A stretch of 64,000 nucleotides of DNA from the NCBI RefSeq assembly GCF_023612095.1, contig NZ_CP086235.1, positions 1,933,501 through 1,997,500 of the forward strand. Direction: 5' to 3'. This document shows positions 59,892 to 64,000 of this stretch, piece after piece. Numbering within the stretch: position 1 is the first letter of the stretch; each line of letters starts with the position of its first letter. This stretch comes from Cytobacillus firmus. GTDB lineage: Bacteria; Bacillota; Bacilli; Bacillales; Cytobacillaceae. A model generated the notes under the pieces. The model was not told the origin of the DNA. It saw nothing but the letters and a program-made list of their open reading frames with translations, and did no database searches. The translations under genes were made by a program, and so were the position numbers.

Positions 59892-60617
59892 ATGCTGATT
59901 GGACATATAAGAGAGATTGTCCGCTATCCGGTGAAAAGCTTTCATGGGGAAAGCGTGAATAAAACGAATGTAATGAATTATGGACTGTATGGGGATCGCA
60001 GTCATGCCTATCTGGATAAGTCCAGGCCAGGCAAATACTTGACGATTACTCAGTTTCCGGAAATGGTGCGGTATAAAGCTGAGTTTAGAGGTGAGGAGGA
60101 TTTAAATAAATTCCCACCTGTTAGAATTACAGCCCCGGACGGAAAACAGGTCCCCTGGGATGATGGACAACTGATTAAAGAAATAGAAGAACATTCTTTT
60201 GCAGAAATTACTCCTGTGCAATATCGTCCTATACATGTTCCAGAAGGAGCAATAGAAGAAGAAAATATTTTAGTAGTGACGGATGCATCCCTGAAAAAAA
60301 TGAAAGAGCTTTGGGGAAAAGAGAAGCTGGACTTCCAGCGGTTTCGTCCGAATCTGGTGCTTTCCCTGGTAAAAGATGAACCTTTTATGGAGGATCAGTG
60401 GTTTGAAAAGACGATGAAAATTGGCAATGTGGAGCTGAAAGTGAAGCGGCATTGCGAACGGTGCATGATTATTACAGTCGATCCTGAAAGCGGGGAAAGG
60501 GACCCAAGCCTTCATAAAAAGGTGATCAGTGAAAGGAATAATCACTTCGGAGTTTATGCCGCCGTCCTGAAAACAGGTGAGATCGCAGCAGGGGATAAGG
60601 TTTACCTTTTTGAGTGA
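59892..60617 (+). CDS. MOSC domain protein
   Basis: A 241-residue protein with an N-terminal MOSC_N beta-barrel (about 1-90; REIVRYPVKSFHGES and GLYGDRSHAYLD) and a C-terminal MOSC domain (about 95-240; FQRFRPNLVLSL, RHCERCMIITVDPESGERDP with the conserved Cys, NNHFGVYAAVLKTGEIAAGD). Relatives such as YcbX and mARC bind sulfurated molybdenum cofactor and reduce N-hydroxylated compounds. Whether this one binds Moco is likely but unproven. The start is ATG 59892, preceded by GGGGGAG. It is followed by ynfA. Confidence 0.87.
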   Translation: MLIGHIREIVRYPVKSFHGESVNKTNVMNYGLYGDRSHAYLDKSRPGKYLTITQFPEMVRYKAEFRGEEDLNKFPPVRITAPDGKQVPWDDGQLIKEIEEHSFAEITPVQYRPIHVPEGAIEEENILVVTDASLKKMKELWGKEKLDFQRFRPNLVLSLVKDEPFMEDQWFEKTMKIGNVELKVKRHCERCMIITVDPESGERDPSLHKKVISERNNHFGVYAAVLKTGEIAAGDKVYLFE

Positions 60618-60658
60618 GAACATGTAAACTAGAAGCAAATGTTTCCGGGAGTGAAAAG

Positions 60659-60985
60659 ATGTTTCAGGCTATTATTTTATTTATATTGGCCGGTTTAGCC
60701 GAAATTGGCGGAGGGTATTTGATCTGGCAATGGATACGCGAAGGAAAGCCTCTTTCATGGGGAATCGCGGGTGGATTGATTCTTGCATTATACGGTATTA
60801 TTGCCGCATTCCAGGCCTTCCCGTCTTTTGGAAGGGTGTATGCTGCATATGGAGGTGTGTTTATCGTTCTGTCCATTTTATGGGGATGGGGCATCGATAA
60901 AAAGGCACCTGACTTTTATGATTGGCTTGGCGCCGGGATATGTCTTATAGGGGCGTCTGTAATTCTGTTTGCACCTCGACATTAA
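60659..60985 (+). CDS. YnfA/UPF0060 family membrane protein
   Basis: A 108-residue membrane protein of the UPF0060/YnfA family, four helices, distantly related to small multidrug resistance proteins. It has the family hallmarks AGLAEIGGGYLIWQWIREGK, ALYGIIAAFQ, FGRVYAAYGGVFIVLSILWG and DWLGAGICLIGASVILF. ATG 60659 (GGGAGTGAAAAG upstream) is used; the longer frame overlaps the MOSC gene. The transport substrate is unknown. Confidence 0.9.
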   Translation: MFQAIILFILAGLAEIGGGYLIWQWIREGKPLSWGIAGGLILALYGIIAAFQAFPSFGRVYAAYGGVFIVLSILWGWGIDKKAPDFYDWLGAGICLIGASVILFAPRH

Positions 60986-60990
60986 GATTG

Positions 60991-61012
60991 GCCCAGTTGA
61001 TGAACTGGGCTA
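60991..61012. terminator. Hairpin between ynfA and the MFS gene
   Basis: GCCCAGTT-GATG-AACTGGGC perfect 8-bp stem between convergent genes. Confidence 0.7.
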
Positions 61013-61016
61013 TTTC

Positions 61017-62237
61017 TTATGCACTATGACTTAAACCCTTTCCTTTTTTCTGCATCCCTGCAGCAAAAATGAGGACGACAATGGTTGCAGATATTAAGGT
61101 TCCATGGAAAACCCAGACCATTTTAGCCAGCGATAAAACTTCCAGTACAAGAGGCGCGGCAACAAATCCGAGGGCAAAGCCCAATGATTTTAAAAGCATG
61201 CCGACTCCAAAAATTCTACCTCTGATGTGGTTGTCTGTCTTTTGCAGGATGGTGGCATGCAGAGTCGTGAAGCACGCATCGAAAATACCGGTTAAAAAGG
61301 CAAACGGCAGAATGACCGCTAGGCCAGTATTGGACAGGAAGGTGATAAATCCTGCGGACATTAGCATGGCTGCTGTAAAGCAGGCAAAATAAAGGCGGTT
61401 CCCCTGGAGGCTTTTTAATCTTGGCAGAATGATGGTGGCGAGGACCGACCCGATTCCCCATACACCCCAGATTAGCCCATAATAAAAGCTTTGTTTGCTG
61501 CTGTCGATCTCTTCTGCCAGCAGCGGTATCCCTAAATTATGCGAAGCTCCTGCAAATGCCCCGATAAGGAAGACGATATTGACAAGCAGCAGCATTGGTT
61601 TAAGCAGGATAAATGAATAAACTTCCTTCAAATCCCGTCCAATGCCGGCGAGCTTTTCTTTAAAGCCGCTGCTGATTCCCTCCTTCAAGGCTGACTCAGA
61701 GGTTTGCCACTTCATTCTTACCAAAACAAGTGCCGAAATGACGTAGGTTGCGGCATCAAGGATTAAAGTGACCTCATAGCCAAGGTAATCAGTGATGACT
61801 CCAGCACCGATAAAGCCAAATACCAGACTGACAGATGTTAATCTAGATATTAATGCATTTGTCTCCAGCACTTTATCCTGCCCAAAAATCTGCGGAATTT
61901 CGGCGCTGTAGCTTACCGCAAAAAAGCTGGAGGTCAAACCAATAAAGAAGCAGACAATGAGAATCATGATGGGATTCGGAAACGGAATTAAGCATAGAAT
62001 GATAACGGCCCGGAAAACATCCGTCCAAATCATAATTTTCCGCCTGTCATACCGGTCGGCGAGAACCCCTGAGAAAAGGCTGGATAAGACGCCGCCGATT
62101 GTCCTGAAGGCCATTGTGGCAGCAAGCCAGGCAGAGCTTCCGGTGGCAACATACATGAGTACATTAATGGCAATCAAGTCCATGAAGGTACCCAGATCAG
62201 AAAAGGCTTTTACATACAGAAAAATTTTGCGGTTCAT
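61017..62237 (-). CDS. Major facilitator superfamily transporter
   Basis: A 406-residue MFS protein with 12 helices. The loop 2-3 signature is SGVLADRYDRRKIMIWTD (GxLaDRxGRR-like), and a related stretch follows helix 8 (LPRLKSLQGNR). The closest look is macrolide-efflux-like (MefA/YfiS-type) exporters, but the substrate cannot be assigned. The start ATG 62237 (MNRKIFLYVKAFSDLG) has GGGAGAC upstream; the longer frame is rejected. Transcribed alone and divergent from the GNAT gene. Confidence 0.87.
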   Translation of the reverse strand: MNRKIFLYVKAFSDLGTFMDLIAINVLMYVATGSSAWLAATMAFRTIGGVLSSLFSGVLADRYDRRKIMIWTDVFRAVIILCLIPFPNPIMILIVCFFIGLTSSFFAVSYSAEIPQIFGQDKVLETNALISRLTSVSLVFGFIGAGVITDYLGYEVTLILDAATYVISALVLVRMKWQTSESALKEGISSGFKEKLAGIGRDLKEVYSFILLKPMLLLVNIVFLIGAFAGASHNLGIPLLAEEIDSSKQSFYYGLIWGVWGIGSVLATIILPRLKSLQGNRLYFACFTAAMLMSAGFITFLSNTGLAVILPFAFLTGIFDACFTTLHATILQKTDNHIRGRIFGVGMLLKSLGFALGFVAAPLVLEVLSLAKMVWVFHGTLISATIVVLIFAAGMQKKGKGLSHSA

Positions 62238-62399
62238 GTGTGTCTCCCTGGTTTTCAAAAATGGTTTCTGTTTTATTTTAAAGATTTTGAATTTAATTCG
62301 CAATACGAAATTTCAGAATAATGCTACAAAGGATTTGAAAAAACTCTGTAGAATTAGTAAGAATGCAAGAATTCAAGTGATGAAGGAAGGGGACTGTCG

Positions 62400-62909
62400 A
62401 TGGCTGCTCCAGTTATAAAAACAGACAGATTAATTCTAAGAAAAATGAGAAGAACTGATTTGCCCCATCTGATGGAAATCTTTTCTGACCCGGAGGCCAT
62501 GAGGTTTTATCGCTCCACAAAAACAATAGAGCAGGCTGAAGATTGGATCAGCTGGACGCTGCGTAATTATCGGACTTATGGTGTTGGCCTTTGGATTGTG
62601 GAGGAGAAAGCTTCAGGCAGGTTTTTGGGGCAGTGCGGGATTACTCCGCAGGATACAGGCGGGGTTACGGAAATGGAGATCGGCTACTTGTTTGCCAGGC
62701 GTGAATGGGGAAAAGGCTATGCCACGGAAGCGGCACTAGCCTGTAAAGAGTATGGGTTCACCAGCTTAAACTACAGTAAGCTGGTTTCCATTATCAATGT
62801 CCATAATCTTGCATCAATCCGTGTTGCAGAGAAGGCAGGCATGAAAAAGGAAAAGACATTACATAGAGCGGGAAATAAGATGTATGTATACTCGATTTCC
62901 AAAGGTTAA
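62400..62909 (+). CDS. GNAT N-acetyltransferase, RimJ/RimL type
   Basis: A 169-residue GNAT enzyme of the RimJ/RimL group, which usually acetylates protein N-termini or small amines. Typical are IKTDRLILRKMRRTDLPHL, the EIGYLFARREWGKGYATEA motif A (WGKGYATEA loop) and SIINVHNLASIRVAEKAGMK. GAAGGAAGG precedes the ATG. Its stop overlaps the convergent J-domain gene by 4 nt. Confidence 0.9.
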   Translation: MAAPVIKTDRLILRKMRRTDLPHLMEIFSDPEAMRFYRSTKTIEQAEDWISWTLRNYRTYGVGLWIVEEKASGRFLGQCGITPQDTGGVTEMEIGYLFARREWGKGYATEAALACKEYGFTSLNYSKLVSIINVHNLASIRVAEKAGMKKEKTLHRAGNKMYVYSISKG

Positions 62910-63394
62910 AAGATGTTTTTATAATGTTCATTAAACACCTTGAAAAGTCTTTCATCTCCACCTCGGTCAGGATGGAGGGCTTTCAATAGTTTTTTGAATT
63001 CTTTTCGGACTAATTGCAGATCTTCATCAGGCTTCAGGTCCAAAAGCTTTGCCGGCTTAATTTCTTCATCGGCAATCAGTTTTTGTGCCTGAATCATTTT
63101 CTTCAATGATTTCACTTTTGATTCCTCTATTTGGACCCTGGTATTCAGGATCTCGATTTGCCCTTTCAGGTCTTTAACTTGAAGCAGGACTCCTTCAAGC
63201 TTTTGGCGATACAGCACTTCTTTTTCCCGGATGATGAAATCAGCGAGATCCTTCATCTTTATGGAGTAGCTGACTTGCCTCCTCGCGCTGCGTTCCGCTG
63301 TTATTTTTCCTTCATTGATCCATCGCTCAACGTCATCACTATTCGCCTTTATTCCAGATTTTTGCAATTGCGCTACAGCATCAGTAATGTTCAT
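62906..63394 (-). CDS. J-domain (DnaJ-like) protein with N-terminal helix-turn-helix-like and coiled-coil regions
   Basis: A 162-residue protein. The C-terminal 40 residues look like a J domain: LVRKEFKKLLKALHPDRGG, with the HPD tripeptide that stimulates the DnaK ATPase, then ERLFKVFNEHYK. Residues 1-55 (AVAQLQKSGIKANSDDVERW, then YSIKMKDLADFII) resemble a MerR/excisionase-like helix-turn-helix, and 60-115 are a coiled coil. It would recruit DnaK to a DNA-bound or coiled-coil partner (inference). The ribosome site is weak. Confidence 0.78.
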   Translation of the reverse strand: MNITDAVAQLQKSGIKANSDDVERWINEGKITAERSARRQVSYSIKMKDLADFIIREKEVLYRQKLEGVLLQVKDLKGQIEILNTRVQIEESKVKSLKKMIQAQKLIADEEIKPAKLLDLKPDEDLQLVRKEFKKLLKALHPDRGGDERLFKVFNEHYKNIF

Positions 63395-63524
63395 TTTTCT
63401 TGCTCGCTCTCTATAAAATCTATTCAGCAGTCAAAATAATCATATCACTGATCACTTTCAGAAAAATGACAGGAGAATGACATAGTATTAAAGTTTATTT
63501 ACATGAGTGTTTCTGCTAAATGAA

Positions 63525-63554
63525 AAGGAATCACCCGTGAATAGGTGATTCCTT
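63525..63554. terminator. Terminator of the DUF2164 gene
   Basis: AAAGGAATCACC/GGTGATTCCTTT perfect 12-bp stem. Confidence 0.82.
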
Positions 63555-63563
63555 TGCTGCACT

Positions 63564-63806
63564 CTACTTTATGGGGCGCTCAAGCGTAAGGATTTCATCC
63601 TCCATTGAAGCATATTGCTGTTCCACCACATGCTTTACATCAGCGATTGCTGCATTGTAGAAATGCGGCGCCAAAGACTCCTTAACAAAATCCAGTACTC
63701 TTTCTGCAGCGAACTCAGATAGATCCTCATCTCTCTCCTCGGAAAAGTAAATCTGGATATCCTCTATCATCTTTTGCTGCTGCTCTTTTGTTATTTTAAT
63801 AAACAC
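63564..63806 (-). CDS. DUF2164 family protein
   Basis: An 80-residue small cytosolic protein of the DUF2164 family. Its hallmarks are IQIYFSEERDEDLSEFAAER, FVKESLAPHFYNAAIADV and a LERP ending. The start is GTG 63806 (AAAGGAAG 7 nt upstream), giving the usual family length; the longer frame (to 63911) has no site. The function is unknown. Nothing else is called between 63807 and the window end except a hairpin. Confidence 0.85.
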   Translation of the reverse strand: MFIKITKEQQQKMIEDIQIYFSEERDEDLSEFAAERVLDFVKESLAPHFYNAAIADVKHVVEQQYASMEDEILTLERPIK

Positions 63807-63945
63807 AGCATGTCTTCCTTTCGGGTTGGGATACATGATACTATACACGGAAATTTCATAAAATGGGAGGGTGGGATTTTGGCGGTTATGCCTCATCCCC
63901 GTAGACATCAAATAAAGAGCTGTAGTAATCTTTTACATGAGTGTT

Positions 63946-63981
63946 CCTATTTGCCCTCTTTTTCGGATAGAGGGAAATAGG
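63946..63981. other. Strong hairpin of unknown role
   Basis: CCTATTTGCCCTCT...AGAGGGAAATAGG forms a 13-bp stem with one bulge; no U-tract on either strand. It may be the terminator or leader of a gene outside the window. Confidence 0.4.
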
Positions 63982-64000
63982 AATAGATGACAGGGCAAGA

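Noticed and set aside
1..64000. tRNA, rRNA, prophage or intact transposase genes
   Set aside because: No such gene was recognised; every long non-shadow frame has another assignment.

Overview
The window reads as chromosome of a spore-forming Bacillaceae (Bacillus sensu lato, in the Cytobacillus/Mesobacillus/firmus direction). The evidence is a GerA-type germinant receptor operon, YhbD with a bactofilin, YolD, Amj, CadC/CadA, ydaO-type riboswitches, strong AGGAGG-type ribosome sites, many TTG starts and low-to-moderate G+C. No rRNA, tRNA, CRISPR array, phage or intact transposase gene is visible. The species guess is inference.

Layout. 0-8.5 kb: tail of a Snf2 ATPase, GyrI-like protein, YdjM-like hydrolase, TraB protein, DUF3231 protein, ABC-2 exporter, nucleotidyltransferase and Nudix. 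8.5-12.3 kb: response regulator, large sensor kinase and ECF sigma operon. 12.4-21.2 kb: anaerobic nitrate module narGHJI, a hemerythrin-like protein, and a NarK transporter fused to a PAS domain; narG is broken by a one-base deletion. 21.4-34.4 kb: accessory genes (acetyltransferases, one fused to pentapeptide repeats; a second nucleotidyltransferase; Amj; DedA; CNNM/CorC protein; MerR; a dicarboxylate/glutamate-type symporter behind a c-di-AMP riboswitch; a serine hydrolase; a secreted nuclease). 34.5-40 kb: a second c-di-AMP riboswitch with ktrAB, then cadC-cadA. 40-50 kb: FUSC protein, SOS-type yolD, MEDS protein, yhbD-bactofilin and the ger operon. 50-64 kb: ZTP riboswitch-serA, GntR/brnQ, guanine riboswitch with a lipoprotein nucleosidase, catR-catDE, a frameshifted ZIP transporter, MOSC, YnfA, MFS, GNAT, J-domain and DUF2164 proteins.

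How genes work together. The nar block forms a membrane nitrate reductase with its chaperone and nitrate/nitrite carrier; sigma-B-like promoters lie before both narG and narK. The two c-di-AMP riboswitches tie K+ uptake and probably glutamate/dicarboxylate uptake to one osmotic second messenger. CadC operators surround the cadCA promoter. A CatR-type operator sits between divergent catR and catDE.

Most notable: (1) cadA has an in-frame TGA exactly at the first Cys of its CxxC metal site, followed by a hairpin fitting the bacterial SECIS rule, so it is a candidate selenocysteine UxxC protein; (2) an 8-bp hairpin bridges a strong Shine-Dalgarno and a TTG start; (3) a 52-bp-period repeat family occurs at three intergenic loci; (4) a two-hairpin mobile-like element occurs in four copies, two of which supply host-gene stop codons; (5) a NarK-PAS fusion; (6) a guanine riboswitch controls a predicted surface 6-oxopurine nucleosidase. 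Three apparent one-base deletions in homopolymers (narG, merR gene, ZIP gene) may be sequencing errors and should be checked first.
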